The position numbers and the translations under genes are program-made. Shown here piece after piece: positions 12,293-21,386 of a stretch of 25,000 bases of DNA. Each line of letters begins with the position of its first letter. Position 1 is the stretch's first letter. Origin of the DNA: Takakia lepidozioides (Eukaryota; Streptophyta; Takakiopsida; Takakiales; Takakiaceae); contig JAKLZA010000037.1 in NCBI GenBank assembly GCA_030704615.1, positions 1 to 25,000 of the forward strand, read 5' to 3'. The notes under the pieces are model-generated. The model did not search any database, had not been told where the DNA came from, and was given only the letters and a program-made list of their open reading frames with translations.

Positions 12293-13254
12293 TGAAATTG
12301 ACCGTCGTCGCTATAGGTTTAGGGTTTTTGGCTACACTGTTGAAGGTTTCGCCTCACTGAATTGGCGCAGATGTACCTTACAAATGCACCAGTCCTATAT
12401 ACCCGCTTATGACCGAGGTTTAAAAACATACAACTCCCATGACCGTGGGTTGTGCTCACTCACGTCGTCAGCATGCTCAATTTGTGCTCACAGAATACCA
12501 ACCCCAGCATATGAGATTGACCACCATCCTACAATAAAGTCGCACTAATGCACAGCGTTTTGCAATCTTCAGCCTACGGCTGTCTGCGCTACTATGGGGC
12601 CCATGCAGTGGGAGGGAGTTCCTTGCGCTGTTTTCAGGCTTCACCAGGCCCTGGCACGAACTGTGTCCGGAATGAGCTCCCCAGGAACAGCAGGTGACAT
12701 GAACTTCTGCTGCTTGCTTCTACTTAGCCCTCGGTTTTCAATGTCCTATGGCAGCTATCCGAATCTGCAGTAGCAGCTAAGCATCCGCTTTTGCTAACAA
12801 AGGTTGATTTTTTGCACCTGCACTTGTGTTCTGCATGCGTAGTAGATGGCACACAGCTACAAACCACCCCTTTCGACCATCTATAACGTGTCACTCAACG
12901 GAATTTGAGCATTTCGCCTCTTACTTATCATATAAGTTACACACCATAGTTGTGCTTATTGTCAGCGTGTACATACATAGCATAAATGGGTGTGTTTGTG
13001 TCATGTTGTGTGTAGGGTGGGGGGGGGGGGAGAGAGAGGGAGAGTCTCACAGATGTTCTGTATTGTTTTCAGGCACAAGAGAAATACTTGGAGCTCGTCC
13101 CATCCTGCTGGCTACACATGGCAACCCAGAATCCACACATTCATTTTTTGAGCTTTGAAGAAAACTCTGGGAGCCTCTTGCCACTTCTTCCATCTCACAG
13201 CAGAGTGGAGAGTCCCAGGGAAATGGATCTCCCTCAAGACAGTGGCCCTGATCA

Positions 13255-14567
13255 GTGCTTCTGAACCTGGCCTTATGGCTGCCTCGGCAACAACTGCTGC
13301 AGCTGACAAATCCTCCCCACCGGCCGACTGCCGCAGTTCAAGCTGCAGAAGCTGCAGCTTTGCATTGGTGTTCGGGGCATGGCAACGTGTTTGTGGATAC
13401 AGTGGCAGTTGATGGTGCAGGAACCCCTGTGTGTGAGTGCCATGACTGCTTTACTGGGCCTGACTGTGCCCTCCGCATCCCAGCCTGTGTTGCTGATGCT
13501 GACAGGTGCCCCCTAAGTTTTTTGCCTCTGTATACTTTCCTTTTGAGCATTCTTCTCTTTTTTTCTCTTCGACCAAAAATAGCTAGTGTTATTGCATGGC
13601 CTGCATGTATTGCTCACCATTTCTGTGAGTTGCTGAAGATGTTTCATAGTCTTGAGCACTTTGCAGAGCTGCTGTATCCACAATGTTGAGAGTTCCACAG
13701 TTGTTGGTATGTTTTTTGAATTCAGCGGAGACCCCCTTCTTTTTGAAGCATATTGGAGGCAATATGCAGAGTTAGACCAGGGTGGTATCGCATGAGCTAC
13801 CAAACGTGGGAATCTGGCCCAACTTTCTGTACAGAGGCACTTGAGGCTTCCATTCGGGCCCTGCATGCGCTGGTGGGCAATGCAGTGACAGAGAGGCGCT
13901 ACGTCGTGGTGGGCACTGGTTCCACGCAGCTCATCAATGCTGCGGTCTCTAGCCTTGCCCTTGACAGCTCTGCAACTGTCTCCAATGTGGTTTCTCGTCC
14001 CCCTTTCTACGGGGTACACATTTCTTCCGAGAATCTCATGGGAGCTTGTACCTAGTGAGAGACTTGCTCGAAAAAACCCTTTTCTCTCCTTCCCTTTCCT
14101 TTCGGACACTGACAGAGGCTACGTTGCGCTGCTGTAGGTCTGCATGCTTTTGTCAAGCACCCAGGCATTCTAGGAACTAACATGTGGATCTTTCCTCATA
14201 AGTACCTTGTGAGTTTTTGGAGATCCATCAAGCTACTTGTACATAGTAGTTAAGTAGTCACAATTGGTGTATCTCTGCAGGCCTATCAATCACAAACTGA
14301 GCTTTTTGCATCACCACATTATAGATGGGCAGGAGATTCCAAGCAGTTTCCTCCTATTCCAAAAGGAGAAGCAGTGATTGAACTAATAGCATCGCCCAAC
14401 AATCCTGATGCATCCATTCAAGAGGTGGCATGGAATGGGACTGCTTCCATAATATATGACCATGCCTACTACTGGCCGCACCTCACTGCCATGACAAAGG
14501 CTGTTGACCATGATATCATGCTCTTTACTCTGTCAAAGGTCACTGGCCATGCAGGCAGCCGTGTTGG
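13255..14567 (+). pseudogene. Broken TAA/alliinase-type aminotransferase with EGF_alliin module
   Basis: Three exon-like blocks are readable: about 13255-13505, 13726-14013 and 14281-14567, with GT-AG borders in family-compatible phases. Block 1 gives an EGF_alliin module (WCSGHGNVFVD, then VCECHDCFTGPDC) leading across the splice into SGDPLLFEAYWRQYAE. Block 2 continues in another frame (PGWYRMSYQ, ERRYVVVGTGSTQL, PPFYG). Block 3 has AYQSQTELF, IELIASPNNPD, DHAYYWPHLTAM and SKVTGHAGSR, whose lysine is the PLP-binding residue in this family. Defects: around 13772-13777 the frame shifts and about 5-6 residues are missing; no ATG opens block 1 in its frame (a TGA sits at 13249-13251); and the exons after GSRVG are not found before the next gene. 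Intact relatives are tryptophan aminotransferases (auxin synthesis) or alliinases. The EGF_alliin module points to the TAR/alliinase side rather than short TAA1-like enzymes. Confidence 0.85.
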
Positions 14568-14836
14568 GTATCCACTCTACCTCCTTTCTCGGATTTGCAC
14601 CTCCAGGAATCAGGACGAGGAGCAATAATGTGGGCATCTGACAAGAACTACATACAAAAATGAAACAGATCATTACCTTGTGGAGGAAGGGCTCCAATCT
14701 CCTCGTTCCTGCGCTCAGCAACACCTCAACTGGCCAAGGACACTTAAGAGACCGGTCCATCTTTCTACACCAACGAAGTCTACAATGCATCACGAAGGTT
14801 CTGGCAGCACTATTGTGTGACAGAACAAAGACAGAT

Positions 14837-15150
14837 TTAAGGCAATACACTTCGTAACATCCGTGGAAAGCTCAAAGAACACAAGAAGACCAAAAACTAC
14901 AACAGGCAGTGACAGAGTAGAGCTGCATAAAGATCTTTATAAACATCCTAAGAGCATATGGGAAGACCAAGACAGAGAAAAGAAAGAAGAAAGGAAAAAC
15001 GTTTTACATCCACAGGCATGTACCACATGAGACAGTAGTACCACAGCAACGCAGAGTTTGGGTTGCATGTGCAAGTAAGCTGCAAGCACTTCAGCTTCTC
15101 AACCCTGAAGCCCTCTGTCAGAGACGAGGAGAAAAGGAGCAAAGGAGCTT
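14837..15150 (-). mobile_element. LINE 3'-end remnant, copy 2
   Basis: This segment matches in order and orientation the 3' end of the larger LINE at 17955-19012. Shared stretches include CCGTGGAAAGCTCA against CCGCGGAAAGCTCA, and a coding stretch reading SLTEGFRVEKLKCL here and SLTEVFHYEDQKCL there, followed in both by AYLH after a frame shift in this copy. Only the last part of ORF2 and the 3' UTR remain. It sits where the missing 3' exons of the aminotransferase relic would be expected. The outer borders are approximate. Confidence 0.6.
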
Positions 15151-15244
15151 CATAACTTCTAGGCCCAAAGAGCTTATGGGTATGGGTCCCTTTTTATTTT
15201 TATTCTTTATTTTAATTTGTTTTTAAAGAGGGTAGAAGAAGCCT

Positions 15245-15250
<6 letters not shown>

Positions 15251-15280
<30 letters not shown>
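15251..15280. repeat. (TC)15 tract in the PORR gene leader
   Basis: An uninterrupted CT dinucleotide run about 145 bp before the PORR start codon. CT-rich tracts are common near plant transcription starts; whether this one lies in the promoter or the 5' UTR cannot be told from sequence alone. Confidence 0.92.
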
Positions 15281-15283
<3 letters not shown>

Positions 15284-15306
15284 CCTGACAGGGGATTGCT
15301 GCGGCG

Positions 15307-15372
15307 ATGAGAGGAAGTGGGTTTAATCTGCGCCGACACAGCGATAGAGCGAGAGCAAGTCGTCTTCATTAA
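15307..15372 (+). promoter_or_regulatory. uORF 1 in the PORR leader (21 codons)
   Basis: An ATG at 15307 opens a 21-codon frame that ends at TAA 15370-15372, 53 nt before the main start at 15426. If the transcript begins upstream of 15307 this uORF would be scanned first and may lower translation of the PORR protein. The transcript start is unknown. Confidence 0.45.
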
Positions 15373-15405
15373 GTTTGTCTTCGAGGAGAATCGTTGGAAA
15401 GGGTG

Positions 15406-15426
15406 ATGTGCAGAGAGGCGAGGTGA
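15406..15426 (+). promoter_or_regulatory. uORF 2, stop overlapping the main ATG (TGATG)
   Basis: An ATG at 15406 starts a six-codon frame whose TGA stop (15424-15426) shares its final A with the main ATG at 15426. Such an overlap would allow termination followed by reinitiation, or competition between starts. The translational effect is inference. Confidence 0.5.
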
Positions 15427-16967
15427 TGTTAGTGCAGATAAATAGTTCCGGCATGGCACTACAAGCGTCATGGGGAAGGGTTTTGGCTCCGTCAGCAGCT
15501 CTTCACAAGGATGCGGCTCAGTCTGTCTCATCTTCAGTGGTTCTATCCCCAGGGGCAACTCGACAAAGCCTAAATTATGGACGGCAAACTTTCTTCGGAT
15601 GCGTGCATAGTCTCAAGTGCTCGCCCTCTAGTAGATCGCTGCGGAGTGGTAAGGTCTCCCCGGTTATTACTGCTTTGATTAAGAGAAGGAAGGAGCAAAG
15701 TTTTGACAATGTGATCCAGAGAGAGAAGAAGCTTAAAATAGTGCTGCGTATAAAGGATCTGCTTGTAAAACAGCCTGGTCAAGTTATGTCTCTGCGAGAC
15801 TTGGGGAAGAATCGAAGGTACATTGGATTGACTGGGAAGAGGAGATGTATTGCTCTGCTACAAAAGTTTCCTGCTGTTTTTCAAGTTTATGAGGAAGGTT
15901 GTAATGCAAAATGGTTCCGCTTCACGCGCGAAGCTATGGCTCAATACAAGGAAGAAACGAAGCTGAAGCAGGAGTTGGAGGAGGCTTTGGTGGAGAAACT
16001 GCGAAAACTGATTATGATGTCCATTGATAAGCGCGTTTTGCTGGAGAAAATTGGGCATATTAGACGAGATCTCGGACTGCCAGAGGACTTCAAATTCAAT
16101 CTCGTGCACAAGTATCCGCAGTATTTTCGCGTGGTGGAAACCGAAAGCGGTTCTGCCCTGGAACTCACACTATGGGACCCTCAGTTGGCCGTTTCTGTCA
16201 TAGAAAAACAGGCCCAAAAGAAGGCCGATGAGAGACAGGCGCTCGAAGAGGAGCTTGCTAAGAGTCCTGGAGAAGATGAAGAGATTATTCCTAGGACGCC
16301 AAGATTCAAGAAGATAGATCTTCCAAAGGGTATGAATTTAAAAAGAAAGGATAAAGCAAAACTGCTCGAGTTTCAGAAGTTGCCTTACGTATCACCCTAT
16401 TCTGACACTAGTCAATTAAATCCAGCTGCCCCTGAAGCTGAGAAACACGCACTCGCTGTAGTCCATGAGCTTTTGAGTCTCACTTTGGAGAAGAAGCTAC
16501 TAGTGGACCATCTCACTCACTACCGAAGGGACTATCAGTTTTCACAGAGAGTGCGGGCATTGCTCATCAGGCACCCTGAAGTGTTTTATGTTTCCTTGAA
16601 GGGCGCACGCGATTCAGTGTTTCTGAGGGAGGCCTATGAAGGCTCGGAGCTGAAGGAAAAGGACCCCCTGGTACAGGTCAAGGAGCGGATGGCTGAATTG
16701 GTAGCTAGAGGCAGGAAAGCTCAGAAGCTCGATGACATAAGTGATGATGATGATGATGATGATGAGGAGGAGGAGGACGATGATGACGATGATGAGTCAG
16801 ATTGGGATGAAGATGAAGATGATGATGCTATTAGCCACACAAAGCGACATGGTGAAAGGTTATTAGGCACATCCCTGGGGACTCCAGTTGGCAGACAGAA
16901 TTCAAGTTCACCAGCTGATTTACGAAGAGAGCTCGTTGCAAACAGACCACCACGGGAACGGTGGTAA
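15426..16967 (+). CDS. PORR-domain organelle RNA-binding protein, intronless (513 aa)
   Basis: A single open frame from the ATG at 15426 to TAA at 16965-16967; the frame is open further upstream but has no earlier ATG. Residues 1-90 are rich in Ser, Ala and Arg with few acidic residues, as in an organelle transit peptide. From about 93 to 411 the sequence follows the PORR (plant organelle RNA recognition, formerly DUF860) domain: NVIQREKKLKIVLRIKDLL, MSLRDLG, ALLQKFPAVFQVYEEG, KLRKLIMMSIDKRVLLEKI, YPQYFRV, LELTLWDP, VHELLSLTLEKKLLVDHLTH and LIRHPEVFYVSLKG. Known members such as WTF1 promote group II intron splicing in plastids or mitochondria; the target here is unknown. Residues about 436-467 are an almost pure Asp/Glu tail, partly encoded by GAT triplet repeats (from about 16741), so its length may vary between individuals. 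Two uORFs precede the start. Confidence 0.93.
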   Translation: MLVQINSSGMALQASWGRVLAPSAALHKDAAQSVSSSVVLSPGATRQSLNYGRQTFFGCVHSLKCSPSSRSLRSGKVSPVITALIKRRKEQSFDNVIQREKKLKIVLRIKDLLVKQPGQVMSLRDLGKNRRYIGLTGKRRCIALLQKFPAVFQVYEEGCNAKWFRFTREAMAQYKEETKLKQELEEALVEKLRKLIMMSIDKRVLLEKIGHIRRDLGLPEDFKFNLVHKYPQYFRVVETESGSALELTLWDPQLAVSVIEKQAQKKADERQALEEELAKSPGEDEEIIPRTPRFKKIDLPKGMNLKRKDKAKLLEFQKLPYVSPYSDTSQLNPAAPEAEKHALAVVHELLSLTLEKKLLVDHLTHYRRDYQFSQRVRALLIRHPEVFYVSLKGARDSVFLREAYEGSELKEKDPLVQVKERMAELVARGRKAQKLDDISDDDDDDDEEEEDDDDDDESDWDEDEDDDAISHTKRHGERLLGTSLGTPVGRQNSSSPADLRRELVANRPPRERW

Positions 16968-17570
16968 GGGTTTGTCTGATACTTAGTAGTGTATCTACGT
17001 TGAGAAGACGGAGGAAAAGAAATGAACCCATTGTTACATTGTTTTGCTGTACCCTCTGTGAAGCAGGGTACCTACAGGGAAACTGTAATCATAAGCTGTT
17101 ATGGCAAACCATTACAGGCTATGTGGTTTTGCTACAGTTTCTTGCCTATGTCAGATATGGTTGGATAATTCTTTTCGGGTTGCTTTGCGGGATGCATGGC
17201 CAGAGAAAACCTCGCAGGTTTTTCAGGGATTGCCAACAGTCTTGCAGATATAATGTGCTTCAGGAGATAGTAAACGGACGATACATTGGTTCTCTTTCTG
17301 TGTTGAAATTGTGAAATTCGGTCTTCCCATGCATGTCTTCCACAAACTGTATGGCATTTTTCAGCATTCTGCATTTACATTGCAGTAGCATGATCCCCAG
17401 AGTTGGAAGCTCACACCAAATCTGAGGAGGTGCTGGCCAATTTCCTGTGACAATTCCCCTGTACCCTTCAATTGAGTGCTCATTACATCTAGTCAACGGC
17501 ATTGGCTAGTGGCTATTAGATAAGTTTCCTTTTTCACTTGAGGAGACTTATGCATAAGGAGAGGAGACTT
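16968..17570. other. 3' flank of the PORR gene
   Basis: This stretch presumably contains the PORR 3' UTR. The open frames here are short and have no recognisable homology. I saw no RNA gene or repeat apart from a duplicated 11-mer (gaggagactta) at about 17540 and 17561. Confidence 0.5.
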
Positions 17571-17814
17571 AGGCTTTGACCTTCATGACTTGACTCACTT
17601 TGGGATTGGTATTTTGAGGCCTATTTGTAAGATTTGTTTTTTGTTTCCAGTGGGTAAGCCTCCAATTGATATATGCCTGGAGTAGTCAAGCTCAGGCTTT
17701 GACCTTCATGACTGACTCACTTGGGGATTGGGGTTTGCTGCCTCTTCGTAAGATTTGTTTTTTTGTTTCCAGTGGGATAAGCCTCCAATTGAGATCTGCC
17801 TGGAGTCGTCAAGC
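17571..17814 (+). repeat. Direct tandem duplication, unit about 123 bp
   Basis: Copies at 17571-17693 and 17694-17814 both begin AGGCTTTGACCTTCATGACT and run through GTAAGATTTGTTTTTTG, GTTTCCAGTGGG and AAGCCTCCAATTGA to a shared GTCAAGC end. They differ by scattered substitutions and one- or two-base gaps. Each unit carries a GTAAG motif and a T-rich tract ending in CAG, so each looks superficially like an intron, but no flanking coding sequence supports splicing. Confidence 0.88.
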
Positions 17815-17954
17815 ATTACGCTTCTCAGAAAGGTTATATACCCAGCCCTGGTATGGGTGTAGAGCTGCACTGGGTGGAATCTCTGGCAACACGAGTCTCG
17901 AGGGGACTCAGTGCGAATGACTTCTTTGTGTATCCGAATTTCAGCCACAGTAAG

Positions 17955-19012
17955 AGAAATGAAATGAAATGGTGCTTTACAACGTCCGCGGAAAGCTCAT
18001 AGAGCTTATGGGACAAAATGAAAGAAAACATGAGAGAGGAACAAAACCAGAACCCAAGAATGAGAACTAATGTTCTAGTGATTGTAAGGCCTTGTGCAGG
18101 TAAGCTACCAAACATTTCTGATCCTCATAATGGAAGACCTCAGTGAGAGATTGGGTTCCACTGAATAAACAGTGGAATCTCCCACGGATCTCGTAGTATA
18201 GAGGGCAGTAGAAGAAGAAGTGTTCTTCAGTTTCAATTTCCCGGCTGCGCCCTATGCAAGCTGGACAGAGGCGGTCCTCCCGATGCAGGTTTTCACATCT
18301 GCCAGTTTCTATCCGTGGGTTGTGGGAACCACCCTGAACCGCCCCAATGCCCTCAGGAGGGAAGGAGATAAGGATGCTGAAAGGTAATTTGGCCTCAAGA
18401 TTCTATCATCTCGGAGCACCAAGAATGTCTCTCGATAGAAGTGGAGCTTTGTCGTGAGATTGGGTAGCTTCCAAGTTCTCTTGACATGTAATTCCATACG
18501 CTCTCTCCTAATGAGTCTGTTGCGGTCATGTCTGGATGTGATGTCCACCCCTTCTGGATTTGTTGGTAATAGGGAAGCAGTAGAGAGTCCGTTGCGCTGA
18601 GATAAATTGTCCACTCGATCATACCAGGAGTGCATCAAACCTGTAGCTTTGAGCCTCATAGATGTTGCGAGTGCTCTTGCCACGAGCCCCTTGGGAGGAA
18701 GGGAGGAAGGGCCTGTAATCTATGGAGAAAGATGAGAGTGCTCAACTAGTCGGACTTCCTTGACAAATTTACTCATGTCTTGGATTAGACCTATAGGTTT
18801 TTGATCAGAGCCTTGGTGAGGATACTGATTGAAATCATATTTCGAAGATGCTGGATGCATGCAACACAATCTCTGGCATGAAAAGTTGCTGTTCTCCTGC
18901 ATGAGGGTGTTTAGCCTGGAGTCCACAGGAGCACTATTAAGCACAGAAATGTATGCCCTAAGAAAGATGCTGGGTCGAAGTGAGATGAAGTGAGCTGCAC
19001 ACAACATGCAAG
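17955..19012 (-). mobile_element. 5'-truncated, decayed LINE (ORF2 C-terminus plus 3' UTR), copy 1
   Basis: On the minus strand, frames from about 19007 down to 18067 encode the region after the reverse transcriptase of a non-LTR retrotransposon. Recognisable blocks are KLHFYRETF, SLLRALGRFRV, then after a frameshift SHNPRIETGRC, REDRLCPACIG, ETEEHFFFYCPLYYEIRGRF and SLTEVFHYEDQKCLVAYLH, ending at TAG 18067-18069. The ETGR...RLCPxC...EEHFFFxCPLY pattern is the zinc-binding tail common after LINE RTs. One in-frame stop near 18720 and one frameshift near 18330 break it; the RT domain itself is absent. The 3' end at about 17955 carries a short ATTTC tandem tail. It is a dead copy; a related 3' fragment lies at 14837-15150 in the same orientation. 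Confidence 0.78.
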
Positions 19013-19027
19013 GAAGTCTTAAGATGA

Positions 19028-19042
19028 TTTTTTTTTTTTTTT
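19028..19042 (-). repeat. T15 run (A15 on the minus strand)
   Basis: A homopolymer of 15 T on the plus strand, lying between the 5'-truncated end of LINE copy 1 and the 3' flank of the BAP29/31-like gene, about 240 bp beyond its stop. Read on the minus strand it is an A tract downstream of an intronless gene. It may be a retroposition tail or a simple homopolymer. Confidence 0.85.
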
Positions 19043-19279
19043 AAACAACTTTCCTGAACTTTGATACATTGGATATCCAATTATTAGGGACAACATCCCT
19101 GTGTGTACATACAAGAAGATTAGTCTTTCAAGAGCACCGATCAAAATCTACCCGCCCTTGAATGCTTGCATCTCAATACTAGTTGCTACACCTCAACTGA
19201 TCATTCAATGAAACCGAAGCAGAATACCACTGCTAATCCAGATCCTGCCTGAGCAAAGAGAGAAGCGCCAGCTTCTCTC

Positions 19280-19672
19280 TTACTCCGCATCCTTGAGCTT
19301 CTTGACCTGTAGGTTCAGATGTTCAAGGCGGACGAGCAGTTGAGTGACGCGGTACAGAATCCAGTAAAATAGAAGAGCTCCGAGCACGAGGAGCGCATTG
19401 CGCTGGCTCTTGATGATGGATTTGGAGTGGCGATCCTGCTCAGCAACACTGCACATTGGACCCTTGCACTCAGGCAAGTGCTCGTACTTCCAGTAAATCT
19501 CAAGAAGTAAAAACAGGGCAAGCGGAACCACTGCGAGCAATGGCTGCAGCGATGTCCTGGCCACCACTATCACTCCCTTCCTCAGCCGCGCCAGGCCCGG
19601 CATGGTCACCAGCAGCAAGATCAACGCCTCTGCTGCAGTCACTGCCGCCAAGGCCGCCCACTCCAACGCCAT
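19280..19672 (-). CDS. BAP29/BAP31-like ER membrane protein, intronless (130 aa)
   Basis: One open frame from the ATG at 19672 to TAA at 19280-19282. Plants have a family of short proteins (about 130 aa) matching the membrane half of the animal B-cell receptor-associated proteins 29/31, which sit in the ER membrane and assist protein export and quality control. Three hydrophobic segments are visible at about 5-24, 42-61 and 93-114. Between the second and third lies the family-like loop EIYWKYEHLPECK, PMCSVAEQDR and KSIIKSQRN. The C-terminus (KKLKDAE) is basic but not a clean KKxx ER-retrieval signal, and the long coiled-coil and death-effector-like tail of animal BAP31 is absent, as usual for the short plant form. 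The frame is intact and start and length fit. The molecular role in plants is little known. Confidence 0.85.
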   Translation of the reverse strand: MALEWAALAAVTAAEALILLLVTMPGLARLRKGVIVVARTSLQPLLAVVPLALFLLLEIYWKYEHLPECKGPMCSVAEQDRHSKSIIKSQRNALLVLGALLFYWILYRVTQLLVRLEHLNLQVKKLKDAE

Positions 19673-21200
19673 AGCTGATCACGCCAGGTACTTTGCAAAC
19701 CCACCTCAAATCAAACAATGCACTTTCAACAACTCCCCCTCAATCTCAATCTCTTTCAGTAGGCTATGTCCCTTGCAACTGCGGATTTCAAAGAATTAGG
19801 CTGCCCTAGTTCTCCTATCCGATCTCGCCTCATATGCTTTAGTTTATATGTTGCAGCAGTGCGGTCACACTTGCACGCTAGGTTTTCAGTATAGACACTG
19901 AGCTGGCCCTCCTGTGCCGTCAACACGTATGTCCATCTCATGAGAACACGCCACGTATCCCAGGCCTCGAAATTAGACTGCCACGTCATGGGTGACAGGT
20001 TTGGGCAAAGGCACACCTTTTTTTTTTTTTGATGATTTTGACTCAGGATTCTGCCACAGTGATTTGCAGAATTCGAAAACATGTATTGGTTTTGTGAGCA
20101 GCTTGCATTCTACCTTGGTCGGGACATATGCAGCTACGCGTAGTGGTGATGGCACATGGGCAGGTGCAGAGAGAACTGAAGTTGAAGCTATGAGTCGCTT
20201 ATGGAGTGTTGCCAACTCGGTTCATCACAAACCCTCTTTCTCTGGCATTTCCGTGGCTTTTCTTCTTGTAAGTTAATTTATTATGTCATTGAAGCTAATA
20301 ATTGCTTTGGAGGTGAAACAACGTACACCAGAAAATTGATTCGACATTGAGTGTGTCTATTGATGGGATGATAGTGAAGGAGGAACGATGTCTGCACAAC
20401 CAAAGAATTATGTAAGAATTCCTAGCAAAGAGAACCTGACCTGTTATGTACTAATCACGATTTGCTGTGTTGGTGCCACCTCTCAAGAGTAGCAATTGTT
20501 GTCACGAGTCTACAGACTTTACACATAATGTACTCATAAGACGTTGTTTGCCGTAGCCTTGTGGTCATAGAGCCCGGGCCCAAAACTAAATACAGCTCTA
20601 GTAAACTACAAAACAACACAGCAATGAGGATCGTCGAGAAGGAGCCTCATAGACCATTCGGGGCTGATAAGTCACTATACAGAATTTGTGCGTGAAACTG
20701 CATCCGAGAGTGTGTAATCAGATGGTGCTGCTGGCAATTGCTATGAGAGTTCAGCCTGAGTTCATACCCTGGTGGCTGAAAACATCATAAGACTGGTCAG
20801 CCTTCCCGAAGGATGATACTTCCAGACTCTGTCCTCAAGGGTATATCACAGCCACTGTTACCGAGCTCAGTCGATGACCACATCCCTCTCGGTCATACAG
20901 AATGTGTGAATCGTCATTAATGAAAGCATTAGGGGGAGGGCAGAACTGTCCGGACGATGTGGCGCAAATCTCTCGCAAATCTATGGAACCATTTAGCTGC
21001 AAAACCATGGATGATACTCCTGTCCACTGTGAGGGACAAGATCCTAAAACATGCCTGCCAAAGCAAGTGGAGATGAGTAGCTCCATCAAAGATCCCATTA
21101 TACTCTCTTTGCAACATATGGGGACACTCATACCCTCAGGAAAGATGGGATTAAATGCAGCAGTCAGAGCATAACCTTGTACGTGAGGGAAACATCAAGA
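19673..21200. other. Non-coding flank upstream of the BAP-like gene
   Basis: About 1.5 kb that should hold the promoter of the minus-strand BAP-like gene. It includes a run of 13 T at 20018-20030. The open frames around 19992-20276 and 20835-21174 occur on both strands and resemble no family I know; the latter adjoins LTR-retrotransposon remnants and may be element-derived. Confidence 0.5.
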
Positions 21201-21317
21201 TTAGCTCACCATTTCAGGAGTCCGAAAACTGCCGAAATCCCTCCTCTCTTGAAGAGCTCCGACGGCAATGGTCTTTACAAGAATGTCTGCCGCAGGGTCT
21301 CTTGAAGTCGAACGGAC
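21201..21317 (-). mobile_element. Possible Ty1/copia RNase H C-terminal remnant
   Basis: The minus-strand frame 21317-21201 reads VRSTSRDPAADILVKT, continues GALQERRDFG and stops at TAA. This resembles the end of copia polyproteins, where V-R-[ST]-x-x-x-x-A-D-I-L-T-K is followed by a short tail. An in-frame stop lies just upstream, and no longer integrase, RT or RNase H region is readable, so this is at best a dead fragment. The match is short and could be coincidental. Confidence 0.4.
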
Positions 21318-21386
21318 TTATTCAATTTTCTTGAACTACACCTGCAGACTAGGCTGCTTGCACTCACTTCGGTTAGAAGTGAGGAC

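Larger units (their letters stand above)
10234..13250. other. Non-coding interval with short tandem duplications
   Basis: About 3 kb between the zinc-knuckle stop and the first readable part of the aminotransferase relic. Open frames are short and without recognisable homology. It contains two local direct duplications (near 11531-11630 and 12209-12292), a telo-box-like TTTAGGG motif at about 12317, and a 12-base G run at 13019-13030 followed by GA repeats. I see no RNA gene or complete element. Confidence 0.55.

Noticed and set aside
12314-12325. TTTAGGG telomere-like motif
   Set aside because: Only one unit is present, so it is not an interstitial telomere; it could be a telo-box promoter motif but no gene start is evident beside it.
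12605-12775. An ATG-started frame of about 55 codons with an internal CAG/GTGACA donor, a possible 5' exon of the aminotransferase
   Set aside because: No similarity to a known N-terminus, and no phase-compatible link to the EGF_alliin block could be shown.
13513-14109. Minus-strand 198-codon open frame across the aminotransferase relic
   Set aside because: It is antisense to exon block 2, whose plus-strand translation shows clear family motifs; the minus-strand peptide resembles nothing.
15223-15558. Minus-strand 111-codon frame with an Arg-Glu repeat
   Set aside because: It lies antisense to the PORR leader and 5' coding region, and the repeat comes from the TC tract.
16961-17314. A 117-codon plus-strand frame directly after the PORR stop
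   Set aside because: It overlaps the PORR end in another frame and has no family-like sequence; more likely 3' UTR.
20835-21174. Overlapping open frames on both strands next to the copia-like piece
   Set aside because: Neither gives a recognisable RT, RNase H or gag segment; overlap on both strands suggests chance.
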